6,186 nucleotides of DNA from Paraliomyxa sp041600735 (GCA_041600735.1 JBFIJN010000516.1:1-6186); one strand, 5' to 3'; shown: positions 1 through 6,176, counted from the stretch's first letter. Numbers and translations: made by a program. The notes: generated by a model from the letters alone, not told the origin.

Positions 1-1
1 C

Positions 2-229
2 GGAGATCCCGCCATCACCGTCCACGAGCTCGAGCACGGCGTGGCGATCCGAGCGGGCGACGAGCTGCGCCCCGGCGACGTCAATCAAGGGGATCGACTC
101 CCGCTCACCCGCAAGGTGGCGGCGGTGCTCGAGCCCGTGACCATCGTGCAAGAACGATCCGCGTTCGGCTTCGACGTCGACGACGCCGTCACCCGCTTCC
201 TCGAGTGGCAGCGCCGTCACCTCGACTGA
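2..229 (+). CDS. 3' end of an unrecognised protein gene (C-terminal 75 residues)
   Basis: The frame is open from base 2 to a TGA at 227-229, and the gene begins before the window. A GTG at 41 is only an internal codon, since the frame upstream of it is open and shows no ribosome binding site. The visible tail has a charged, beta-type stretch (ITVHELEHGVAIRAGDEL, then GDRLPLTRKVAAVLEPVTIV) followed by a final amphipathic helix (DDAVTRFLEWQRRHLD). No cysteine, signal peptide or membrane segment is visible in it. It lies 9 bp before the DUF2169 gene on the same strand, so co-transcription and a related role are likely. I do not recognise the family from this fragment. By position it could be another component of the same secretion-associated cluster, but that is inference only. 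Confidence 0.75.
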   Translation, partial: GDPAITVHELEHGVAIRAGDELRPGDVNQGDRLPLTRKVAAVLEPVTIVQERSAFGFDVDDAVTRFLEWQRRHLD

Positions 230-238
230 AGGTCCAAC

Positions 239-1258
239 ATGTGGAACCTGCTCAATCGCACGCCGTATGAGGTCGACCGCACCTGGGTGCAGGATTTCGA
301 CGGTGCCAAGCGCTGGGTGGTCGTCGTCAAGGGCACGTTCGACATCGGACTCGATGGCCGAGTGACGCTCGCCGACGAGCAGGTGTGGCCCGTGCTGGCG
401 CCGGAGCACAATGGTGAAGACGGTGCTTCGAGCCTGCGCTACGAGTCCGATCTCATCCCTCCCAAGCCCGGCACCGATGTGGTCCTCAACGGCCACGCCT
501 ACGCTCCCGGCGGGCGGCCTTCGCCGCGGATCGCGGCTGCGCTGGGTATTGGCCCGCGGCGCAAGATCCTCGAGGTCACCGGCGACCGTACGTGGCAGCG
601 AGACCTCTTCGGCGAGGGCGTCCCGTCGCCACCGCGACCATTCGTGCGGATGCCACTCGTCTACGAGCGCGCCTACGGGGGGTACGACCAATGCTCGCCG
701 GATCCCGCCAAGCAGCGCCTGTTCCTGCCGAACCCGGTAGGCACGGGCCACGTCGCCCGAGGAGCGCATCGCTTGGGCCAGCCCGTCGCCAACATCGAGC
801 GCCCCGGCGTGGCTCACGGCAGCGCTGGAGCGGCCGGGTTCGGGGCGATCGCTAGCCACTGGTCGCCTCGCCGGGAGCTCGCGGGGACCTACGATGCACG
901 GTGGATCGCGACTCGCAAGCCGCTCCCGCCCGCTGACTTCGATCAGCGCTTTCACATGTGTGCGCCTCTCGATCAGCAGTTCACCCCCCACCTACGCGGG
1001 GGTGAGCCCGTCGAGCTGGTGAATGTGACGCCCGCTGGCGTACTGCGCTTTGCGCTGCCCAAGATCTACTTCGCGTTTCGAACCCGCATCGCGGTCCGTC
1101 GCGGTGACCGTCGAGAGGAGCACCGGGCCAAGCTGCACACCGTGGTCATCGAGCCCGATCATCCTCGCGTGCTGATGGTCTGGCACACGAGCTTGGCCTG
1201 CGACCATGAGGCCGACTACCTCGAAGACACCACCATCTGGGAGAAGCCCTACGTATGA
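239..1258 (+). CDS. DUF2169 family protein (type VI secretion-associated adaptor-like)
   Basis: This 339-residue protein starts at ATG 239 behind AAGG at 229-232. Family hallmarks run in order: VVVVKGTFDI (27-36), PFVRMPLVYERAYGG (134-148), LPNPVG (163-168), PVANIERPG (182-190), the GFG...W.PR..LAGTYDARW block (200-222) and FHMCAPLDQQ (238-247). Together these give near full-length coverage of DUF2169, with no signal peptide or membrane segment, so it should be cytoplasmic. DUF2169 proteins are known from T6SS loci. An Agrobacterium member (Atu3641) binds and stabilises a DNase effector and helps load it on a VgrG spike. An adaptor or chaperone role here is therefore plausible but inferred, because no effector or VgrG lies in the window. 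It sits second in a five-gene co-directional string. The family call is firm, the partner is unknown. Confidence 0.9.
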   Translation: MWNLLNRTPYEVDRTWVQDFDGAKRWVVVVKGTFDIGLDGRVTLADEQVWPVLAPEHNGEDGASSLRYESDLIPPKPGTDVVLNGHAYAPGGRPSPRIAAALGIGPRRKILEVTGDRTWQRDLFGEGVPSPPRPFVRMPLVYERAYGGYDQCSPDPAKQRLFLPNPVGTGHVARGAHRLGQPVANIERPGVAHGSAGAAGFGAIASHWSPRRELAGTYDARWIATRKPLPPADFDQRFHMCAPLDQQFTPHLRGGEPVELVNVTPAGVLRFALPKIYFAFRTRIAVRRGDRREEHRAKLHTVVIEPDHPRVLMVWHTSLACDHEADYLEDTTIWEKPYV

Positions 1259-1274
1259 GCATGGAGGTTCCATC

Positions 1275-2330
1275 GTGGGGCGTAGGTTCGTGATCGTGGC
1301 CACCGGGGCTCGCACTCCCGTGGGACTGCGCGCGCCGACCAGCGCGGCCGCGGTGCGTGCCGGCATCTGCCGTCATGGATTCCATCCCACCATGATCGAC
1401 GGCGCCGGCGATCCACTGCGGTTCGCCTTGGATGGTCGACTGGATCCCGAGCTACGAGGAAGCGCCCGCGCCGAGGTGCTCGCGGTGAGTGCCATGCGAG
1501 AGTGCCTCGAGCCGCTCGCCTCGCTCGGTCGGGTATCTCTGTCGCTGTGGGTGGGGCTGCCCGAAGAACGACCGGGGTGGAGCCAGTCGAGCTCGGACGC
1601 GGTCATGCGAGCGCTATCGGGTGAGCTCATGCGGTGGACCCAGCCGGATCGAGTGATGAGCGTGCCCCGAGGTCACGCGGCCGGGCTGGTCGCCCTCGAG
1701 CTCGCGTTGTGCGACCTCCAGTCCGGGCGCACCCACGCGTGCGTAATCGGGGGTGTCGACACGTATCTGCACCACGCGACCATCGACTGGCTCGACGAGA
1801 CCCGACAGCTGCTCACCTCCACCAATCGATCCGCATTCGTGCCCGGCGAGGCGGGCGGCTTCTTCGTGGTCACGACCGATGCCACCGCTCGCGCGTGGCG
1901 CCTACCCGCGCTGGCCACGATCCGCGGCGTGGCCACCAGCGTCGAGCCCAACACGATCAAGTCCGGCCGGGTGTGTACCGGCGAGGGGCTCACCGCGGCG
2001 ATCCGCGACGCCACGCTGCCGCTGCGCCTGCCCGTAGAGAAGATCGCCAGCACCTACTGCGACATCAACGGCGAGCGCTACCGCAGCGAGGAGTTCCTCT
2101 ACGTGCCGCTGCGCTCGTGGGCCCCTTTCGTCGACGCCAACCGCTACGAAGCGCCCGCGGACGCGTGGGGGGACGTGGGGGCGGCATCGGGGCCCTTGTA
2201 CGTGGTCCTGGCCGTGGCTTCGGGCCAGCGCGGCTACGCCCGCGGCCCGCACGTGCTCGCGTGGACCAGCTCGGAAGCGGGCACGAGAGCGGCGGTCACC
2301 CTGACCTTGCCCGAGCGAAGCGAGGACTGA
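1275..2330 (+). CDS. Beta-ketoacyl-synthase-like (thiolase fold) protein lacking the catalytic triad
   Basis: I place the start at GTG 1275, because GGAGG at 1263-1267 lies 7 nt before it. An in-frame ATG at 1206 would overlap the DUF2169 gene by 53 bp and has no Shine-Dalgarno. The result is 351 residues, short for a KAS (about 410). The fold is recognisable by an N-terminal strand RRFVIVATGARTPVG, a nucleophile-elbow-like RGHAAGLVALELAL region (132-145), GGVD (159-162) and RSAFVPGEAGGFFVV (185-199), which matches the KAS RDGFVxGEGAG loop. By my alignment the active-site Cys is His134, the HGTxT histidine is Asp263 (CDINGE) and the GHxxGAAG histidine is Asp300 (GDVGAASG). Condensing activity is therefore unlikely. 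Its place between the DUF2169 gene and an unknown gene suggests a scaffold or cargo-associated role. An alternative is acyl or ligand binding without catalysis. The fold call is fairly sure; the function is not known. Confidence 0.8.
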   Translation: MGRRFVIVATGARTPVGLRAPTSAAAVRAGICRHGFHPTMIDGAGDPLRFALDGRLDPELRGSARAEVLAVSAMRECLEPLASLGRVSLSLWVGLPEERPGWSQSSSDAVMRALSGELMRWTQPDRVMSVPRGHAAGLVALELALCDLQSGRTHACVIGGVDTYLHHATIDWLDETRQLLTSTNRSAFVPGEAGGFFVVTTDATARAWRLPALATIRGVATSVEPNTIKSGRVCTGEGLTAAIRDATLPLRLPVEKIASTYCDINGERYRSEEFLYVPLRSWAPFVDANRYEAPADAWGDVGAASGPLYVVLAVASGQRGYARGPHVLAWTSSEAGTRAAVTLTLPERSED

Positions 2331-2333
2331 TCG

Positions 2334-3107
2334 ATGGAGATCGTAATCGGCTACGACCTGCCTTTTCGAGCCAGCGCCTTCACCACGCCCGATCCCATGC
2401 TGCGCATCCGGGTGGGCTGTAGACCGGGGGCTACGCACGAGGATCTGCTACGGGTGGAAGCCCACGGAGTAACGTTCATAGAGGCGGCGCTGCTCGGGAT
2501 GGGCGCGGGTGCTCGAGTCCCGCCGCGTATGGATGCGCGCCCGATCGACGACGTGCTGCGCGTGGGCTTCGGACGGGACGGCCTTGCGTTGGAGGCACCG
2601 GTGGTGATCGATCCGAGCTACGTCGTCGTGTTGCTGCACAAGCTCTTGTGCCTGTCGGAGCTCGTCCAGCTCGAGAGTGTCGCGGTGGAGCTTCCCGGGC
2701 TCGCCGCGCACGGGCCCGTGCCGATCGTCCGCCGCGAGACCTCGGAGCTGCCCGAGACTCACCCGGGCCTGCCGTTCGTCCTCGAGGACGAGCGCGGTGG
2801 GTACACGAGCACGCGCACGGTCACCCTCATCCACGCGGAGCCGCCCAGCGAGGTCGCGCTCGTAGCTCTGCGTCGAGGCCTGCGAGTGTGGGTGTCACAG
2901 GCCCTTCAGGGTGGCTTCATCTCCCCACCCATGGGACGGGGTGACTACTTCGTGAGCGCGGACGACGTCGTGCAGGTGCTCGACGACGAGGTGATATGGG
3001 GAATCGAGAACGTCCGGCTCGATCTCGACGGCATGAACGGACTGCTGAACTTCTTCACTGCCTACCACGACCAAGTGGCGGCGCTCCGAGGGGTCGTGCT
3101 CGAATGA
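2334..3107 (+). CDS. Protein of unknown function in the DUF2169 / KAS-like gene string
   Basis: This 257-residue protein starts at ATG 2334, only 3 bp after the preceding stop. Its ribosome binding site GAGGA (2322-2326) lies inside the end of the KAS-like gene, so the two are probably translationally coupled. I recognise no family. The protein is acidic and soluble-looking, with no signal peptide or transmembrane segment. It opens with a strand-like segment (MEIVIGYDLPFRASAF) and has a hydrophobic helix near the middle (VVVLLHKLLCLSELVQLESV). It ends with an acidic region (SADDVVQVLDDEVIWGIENV) and a helix (GLLNFFTAYHDQVAAL). No catalytic motif stands out. Tight coupling suggests it works with, or binds, the degenerate KAS-like protein, which is inference from position only. 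Codon use looks like that of its neighbours, and the gene appears intact. Confidence 0.8.
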   Translation: MEIVIGYDLPFRASAFTTPDPMLRIRVGCRPGATHEDLLRVEAHGVTFIEAALLGMGAGARVPPRMDARPIDDVLRVGFGRDGLALEAPVVIDPSYVVVLLHKLLCLSELVQLESVAVELPGLAAHGPVPIVRRETSELPETHPGLPFVLEDERGGYTSTRTVTLIHAEPPSEVALVALRRGLRVWVSQALQGGFISPPMGRGDYFVSADDVVQVLDDEVIWGIENVRLDLDGMNGLLNFFTAYHDQVAALRGVVLE

Positions 3108-3139
3108 GCACCCGACTCGACACGTGAATGGAGGCACCC

Positions 3140-3922
3140 ATGATCGGCCAAGTAGTCCTTGAAGTCGCCCTCCTCGTCTGGACGCCAACCGTGAGCCCCG
3201 CCGAGCCCGGCGAACCTCCTGCCACGACGGTGGAGGACGCTCGCCCCACGAGAACGCTCCAGCTCTCGCTGGAGAACGCCCCTCCAGGTCTCGGAGAGAA
3301 GCTCGAGCGGGCGTTGTTGCAGTACGGGATCACGACCTCCCTGGACGAGCGCGATGGCTCACTCGTCGTGACGATTCGGCCGTGGAGCGGTGCTGGAATC
3401 GAGGGGTTCGGCTACGACCTCGACTTGTCTCGCGACCAGGAACGCGTGGGGGAAGTGTTCTCCCAGGTGTGCGTCGGTTGTAGCATCGACGACCTCGCGC
3501 TCGAGGTTGCCGGGCACGTGGCCACGATGGCGGAGGCGCTCCCGCCGTATCAGGAGGAGCCGATCCCGGAGCCTCCAAAGGAGGCCAGCCCTCCCGCGCC
3601 CATCATGGTACCACCCCCGTTGCCGGCCCGTCGTTCGTTGGGCCGCCCACTGCTCGCCGCGGGGATCCCGACCCTATCGGTGGGAACCGTGCTGCTGGGC
3701 GTCGGCATCGGATTGCTCGCGAAGGGAGAGGTGGTCACGCGGTCGCCGATGAACGCTCAGTATCTGGACATCACCGACTATCGCCCGCCCGGCAGGGCGC
3801 TGTTGGTGTCTGGGGGCGTAGTGATCGTGGTCGGGGCCGTCTTGACCGTGGTTGGGGGCCGCCATCGCCGCACGGAGCGGGGCGGCCACGCGAGGGGTCT
3901 CGTTCCTCGGCTGACCTTCTGA
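3140..3922 (+). CDS. Exported/membrane protein with Pro-rich linker and two C-terminal hydrophobic segments
   Basis: The start is best put at ATG 3140, with GGAGG at 3130-3134 five bases before it. The in-frame ATG at 3128 has no such site. The product is 260 residues. Residues 1-21 (MIGQVVLEVALLVWTPTVSPA) look like a signal peptide or N-terminal anchor, though without the usual basic N-region. Next come a mixed alpha/beta domain of about 110 residues with the protein's only two cysteines as CVGC (111-114), and a Pro/Glu-rich linker rich in PPP and EP motifs. Hydrophobic segments at about 171-194 and 220-240 follow, and the tail is strongly basic. Genes coding an extracytoplasmic domain, a proline linker and a terminal pair of membrane segments are common in myxobacteria, but I cannot name a family. 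It is last in the string, 32 bp after the preceding gene. It may anchor or sense at the envelope. Confidence 0.75.
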   Translation: MIGQVVLEVALLVWTPTVSPAEPGEPPATTVEDARPTRTLQLSLENAPPGLGEKLERALLQYGITTSLDERDGSLVVTIRPWSGAGIEGFGYDLDLSRDQERVGEVFSQVCVGCSIDDLALEVAGHVATMAEALPPYQEEPIPEPPKEASPPAPIMVPPPLPARRSLGRPLLAAGIPTLSVGTVLLGVGIGLLAKGEVVTRSPMNAQYLDITDYRPPGRALLVSGGVVIVVGAVLTVVGGRHRRTERGGHARGLVPRLTF

Positions 3923-3950
3923 TCCTGGCGGCCGAGCCCCACTGCGCTCC

Positions 3951-4139
3951 CGGCAGTCCCGGGACTGCCCTCACCGAAGTCCCGCATCGATTTCGGCAGT
4001 CCCGGGACTGCCCTCACCGAGGTGCCGTGGCGTTCCGACAGTCCGGGGACTGCCCAGATCGAGCCTCTACAGCGGCGCGCGCAGTCCCAGGACTCCCGTA
4101 CCGAGGCACCTCTGCCCTTGGGGCAGTCCTGGGACTCCT
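3951..4139. repeat. Phased array of five palindromic repeats, core AGTCC-NN-GGACT
   Basis: Five 18-bp palindromic units lie at 3952-3969, 3995-4012, 4037-4054, 4080-4097 and 4122-4139. Units 1 and 2 are perfect palindromes, GGCAGTCCCGGGACTGCC. Every unit keeps the 12-bp core AGTCC-NN-GGACT (3955-3966, 3998-4009, 4040-4051, 4083-4094, 4125-4136), with central pairs CG, CG, GG, CA and TG. Start-to-start spacing is 43, 42, 43 and 42 bp. Spacers are 24-25 bp and share a decaying 5' motif like CTCACCGAGGTGCC; units 1 and 2 are identical over 27 bp (3951-3977 and 3994-4020). Repeats and spacers both drift towards the 3' end. The alternating odd spacing breaks any reading frame, so coding is unlikely. 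Candidate roles are a multi-site operator, a nucleoprotein or partition-type site, or a spread palindromic repeat family. Unit 1 could also fold in RNA (7-bp stem, CCGG loop), but no U-tract follows. Confidence 0.92.
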
Positions 4140-4232
4140 CTGGGCCGCCGCCCCGCCACGCCGGGCCTTCGGTGTCCCTCTCGGGCCGGCGCCCGCCATC
4201 GCAACACCAGTAAGACCGCCACCCCCCGTCGT

Positions 4233-4242
4233 GGAAGGAGAT
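4233..4242 (+). promoter_or_regulatory. Shine-Dalgarno-like GGAAGGAGAT far from the nearest ATG
   Basis: The sequence GGAAGGAGAT is a near-ideal ribosome binding site, but the next clear gene starts with ATG at 4301, 58 bases further on. The only start codon at normal distance is TTG at 4246, which is in another frame. That frame runs to 4617 with an Arg/Ser/Pro-rich composition typical of a shadow frame. The site may be chance, a relic, or evidence for a non-standard start of the downstream gene, whose frame is open upstream through this point. Confidence 0.3.
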
Positions 4243-4300
4243 CGCTTGGCGAGTTCACATTGGCACGATCGTCCCGCTGGCCGCCCCCACTCACCCAACC

Positions 4301-5086
4301 ATGGTCATCAACCCCATCGATCCAGAGCCTTACGTTCGTCCTCCACGTCTTGCCGTCGACACCGGCTTGAGCCTCGCCAAGAAGCTCCTGCGGGTCGTAC
4401 CGAGCAGGCCCAGCCCCGGTGTGCAGCAGGGCGCGAAGTTGCTGGAGGAGGCTGTCGCCTCCCTGGAGACCGTCTGGCAAGCTCACGGCAAGGTGCAGCC
4501 GGTTCGCAACGCTCGCCCGGCCGACCTGCGACTCGACCGAGCCTGGGGCGCGGTGCATGCACGCCTGGCCGCGTGGACCATCTTCCCGCCCGACGATCCC
4601 GACCACGAGACCAGTAAGGCGCTTGCCGAGCGGCTGTTCCCCTCCGGGCTCGAGTTCCTGCGCCTGCCGTTCCTGGCGGAGCACGCCCAGAGCGAGCGTC
4701 GTATGCAGATCATCGACAACGAGGCCCTCCGTCCGGACCTCGACCACCTCGTGGGGGAGGTATTCCTCGATGAGTTGCTGCAAGCCCATATCGCCTACGG
4801 CGAGGCGCTCGGCATCACCAAGGCCGCCGCGGCAACCACCCCCGAGCCACGACTCGACGAGCCGCTCCGCACTCTCTCGCAGAGCATCGTCGCGTATGCG
4901 TTGCAGATCATCGCATTCGCCGCGCTACCCCCAGGGCACGTCGAGGACGCCCGCCGCGCGCTGCTCCCGATCGATGAATTCCGCGCGGCGGCGGGGCGGC
5001 GCACGAGCGACAACGGAGCGCGCGAGGAGGTACTGGAGGAGGATCTCCCCGAATCGGCCGCAGAGGTGGAAGCACCCCAGCCGTAA
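4301..5086 (+). CDS. Helical cysteine-free protein of unknown function
   Basis: This 261-residue protein starts at ATG 4301. The bases just before it (cactcacccaacc) hold no Shine-Dalgarno. The frame stays open upstream past the GGAAGGAG at 4233 but offers no ATG, GTG or TTG there, so 4301 is the best start. The protein is mostly helical and has no cysteine, signal peptide or clear membrane segment. Recognisable stretches are RLAVDTGLSLAKKLLRVV (16-33), a central region with LFPSGLEFLRLPFLAEH, a segment reading VGEVFLDELLQAHIAYGEAL, and a hydrophobic helix SIVAYALQIIAFAALPPG. The tail is acidic (EEVLEEDLPESAAEVEAPQP). The alternation of Leu-rich helices with DR.W and YGEALGI motifs recalls hypothetical proteins I associate with myxobacteria, but I cannot name a family or function. 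The repeat array isolates it from the upstream genes, and it converges on the ATPase gene. Confidence 0.8.
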   Translation: MVINPIDPEPYVRPPRLAVDTGLSLAKKLLRVVPSRPSPGVQQGAKLLEEAVASLETVWQAHGKVQPVRNARPADLRLDRAWGAVHARLAAWTIFPPDDPDHETSKALAERLFPSGLEFLRLPFLAEHAQSERRMQIIDNEALRPDLDHLVGEVFLDELLQAHIAYGEALGITKAAAATTPEPRLDEPLRTLSQSIVAYALQIIAFAALPPGHVEDARRALLPIDEFRAAAGRRTSDNGAREEVLEEDLPESAAEVEAPQP

Positions 5087-5133
5087 TCGGATCAGCTCGT
5101 CTGCCGAGCGAGCGACGCAGGCGCGGGCTGCGA

Positions 5134-5151
5134 GCGATCGACGTCGACCGC
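5134..5151 (-). terminator. Possible hairpin after the ATPase stop codon
   Basis: Read on the minus strand, this 18-base stretch can fold into a 7-bp stem (including one G-U pair) with loop ACGU. It begins two bases after the TGA of the ATPase gene and lies between two convergent genes. On the plus strand the G-U becomes an A-C mismatch, so the fold favours the ATPase transcript. No U-tract follows, so a classic intrinsic terminator is not shown. Confidence 0.25.
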
Positions 5152-5153
5152 CT

Positions 5154-6176
5154 TCAGGGCCCCCGGTCGGCGTCCGAGAGCCGCTCGAGCCTCCCGAGCT
5201 TGCGGGTGGTATCGAGATCGAAGTCGGTCTCGATGCCGAAGTGCTCGGTGAGAATCGTGCCATAGCGGATGCCCTGGAGGTCCGCGCTGGGGATGGCTTC
5301 GCGGGAGCGGAGATCGAAGATCGTCGCATCCGGGATGCTCGCGAGCACGGCCGGCGAGTGGGTGGCCACGATGAACTGCACGTTGGGAAACATCGTGATG
5401 AGAAACGGCAGCACCATCTCCTGCAAGCGCGCGTGGAGGTGCAGCTCGGGCTCGTCGATGATCGCCCAGCCCGCGGGATCGGAGATCCCGGTGCGGAGGA
5501 TCGCCTCGGCGGGGATCATCAGCGTGGCCCACATGAAGAGGATGCTCGCGATGCCATCGGGGAGCTTGTCGAAGTCGACGACCCGGCCATCACCGAGGAC
5601 GATGCGAAAGTCGAACGACGCACGATCGAAGCGTAGGTGAGCCTCGTCGTCATCGAGGATCTGCCGGAGTCTGCCCTCGATACCTTGGAAGCGCCGGCCG
5701 ATGTGATCGGCCGCCGCGTCATCACCATCTTCCCGAGCGAGCGCCTGCTCCGTCCGCAGATTGACGAGGAACTGGAGCAGGATTCCGGCCGCGCCTTCAG
5801 ACCGGAGGAACCGCTTCTCCTCGAGCCGGGTCGGCCCGGCAGGTCGCTGAAGCTCGAGCGTTCGGCTTGCTCGCATGTAGGCGAGGATCGTCCCGTCCCG
5901 GTCCACGAGGTCCGGCAGCCCCTCGAGCTCCACGAGAGGTCGTCCGTCGAGCCGCTTGATATTGGAGCCTGCTCCAGCCTCAGGAGACTGGGGATACGTC
6001 GCGAGCCCTCGATGCACCCCATCGAGGACCGAGCTCTTTCCGCTTCCATTGGGCCCGGTGAGCATCAAGTGCCGACGCCGGTCCTCCCCTTGGGCGATCG
6101 GAACCTCGATGTCGCGCACCGCGAACGCGTCGCGCACGTACAGCGAGGTCAGGAAGTGCTCGGCACCTTCACTCAC
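5154..6176 (-). CDS. AAA/ABC-type ATPase, AAA_15/AAA_21 (OLD-like) class
   Basis: This 340-residue protein is read from GTG 6174-6176 to TGA 5154-5156. The frame stays open to the window edge and no clear ribosome binding site precedes the GTG, so the true start may lie outside. Motifs are: Walker A GPNGSGKSS (41-49, Lys47), a signature-like KLPDGIASIL (204-213), Walker B WAIIDEPELHLH (237-248, Asp241 and Glu242), and the switch-histidine motif VATHSPAVL (His273). The segment between Walker A and the signature carries charged helices (for example EEKRFLRSEGAAG and EDGDDAAADHIG), as in the inserted coiled arms of this class. The Walker B ExELHLH and THSP motifs are typical of AAA_15/AAA_21 ATPases related to OLD, RecF and SMC heads. 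No TOPRIM nuclease domain follows, because the protein ends about 65 residues after THSP. Such ATPases occur alone or as parts of defence or toxin-antitoxin pairs; no partner is visible here. Confidence 0.88.
   Translation of the reverse strand: MSEGAEHFLTSLYVRDAFAVRDIEVPIAQGEDRRRHLMLTGPNGSGKSSVLDGVHRGLATYPQSPEAGAGSNIKRLDGRPLVELEGLPDLVDRDGTILAYMRASRTLELQRPAGPTRLEEKRFLRSEGAAGILLQFLVNLRTEQALAREDGDDAAADHIGRRFQGIEGRLRQILDDDEAHLRFDRASFDFRIVLGDGRVVDFDKLPDGIASILFMWATLMIPAEAILRTGISDPAGWAIIDEPELHLHARLQEMVLPFLITMFPNVQFIVATHSPAVLASIPDATIFDLRSREAIPSADLQGIRYGTILTEHFGIETDFDLDTTRKLGRLERLSDADRGP

Larger units (their letters stand above)
3923..4300. other. Gene-free intergenic stretch
   Basis: This stretch separates the five-gene string from the next plus-strand gene. 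Its first half (3951-4139) is the palindromic repeat array described separately. The second half (4140-4300) is GC-rich and shows no RNA gene, no convincing sigma-70 promoter and no coding frame of normal composition. The open frames that cross it are Arg/Ser/Pro/Gly-rich, as shadow frames in high-GC DNA usually are. The only notable element in the second half is a strong purine-rich ribosome-binding-like sequence at 4233-4242. Any promoter for the downstream gene must lie here or within the array, but I cannot point to it. Confidence 0.7.

Noticed and set aside
1206..1274. Start of the KAS-like protein at ATG 1206
   Set aside because: It would overlap the DUF2169 gene by 53 bp with no ribosome binding site, while GTG 1275 has GGAGG at ideal spacing and begins just before the first KAS strand.
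3952..3969. Intrinsic terminator for the upstream gene string
   Set aside because: The hairpin could form 30 nt after the stop, but there is no U-tract and the same palindrome recurs four more times at fixed spacing.
3951..4139. CRISPR array
   Set aside because: The units are short full palindromes, the 24-25 bp spacers share sequence with one another, the last copies are degenerate and no cas gene is present.
4261..4277. Sigma-54 promoter suggested by TGGCAC at 4261-4266
   Set aside because: The -12 element (TTGC-like) is missing at the required spacing; the bases there are TCCCGC.
3771..4298. Minus-strand open frames over the array encoding repeated AVPGLP-like peptides
   Set aside because: The peptide repeats come from the palindromic DNA and fall in different frames; there are no ribosome binding sites or normal protein composition.
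4027..4617. A coding region crossing the repeat array and the start of the next gene
   Set aside because: Its composition is Arg/Ser/Pro/His-rich as in shadow frames, it overlaps a better gene, and the 42/43-bp repeat spacing disrupts any periodic protein.
5095..5109. Terminator GCTCG-loop-CGAGC after the 4301-5086 gene
   Set aside because: The stem is only 5 bp, cannot be extended and has no U-tract.
4419..5636. A 405-codon plus-strand open frame spanning the convergent gene junction
   Set aside because: It is antisense to the ATPase and out of frame with the 4301 gene; its first half is Arg/Ser-rich and no family motif is visible.
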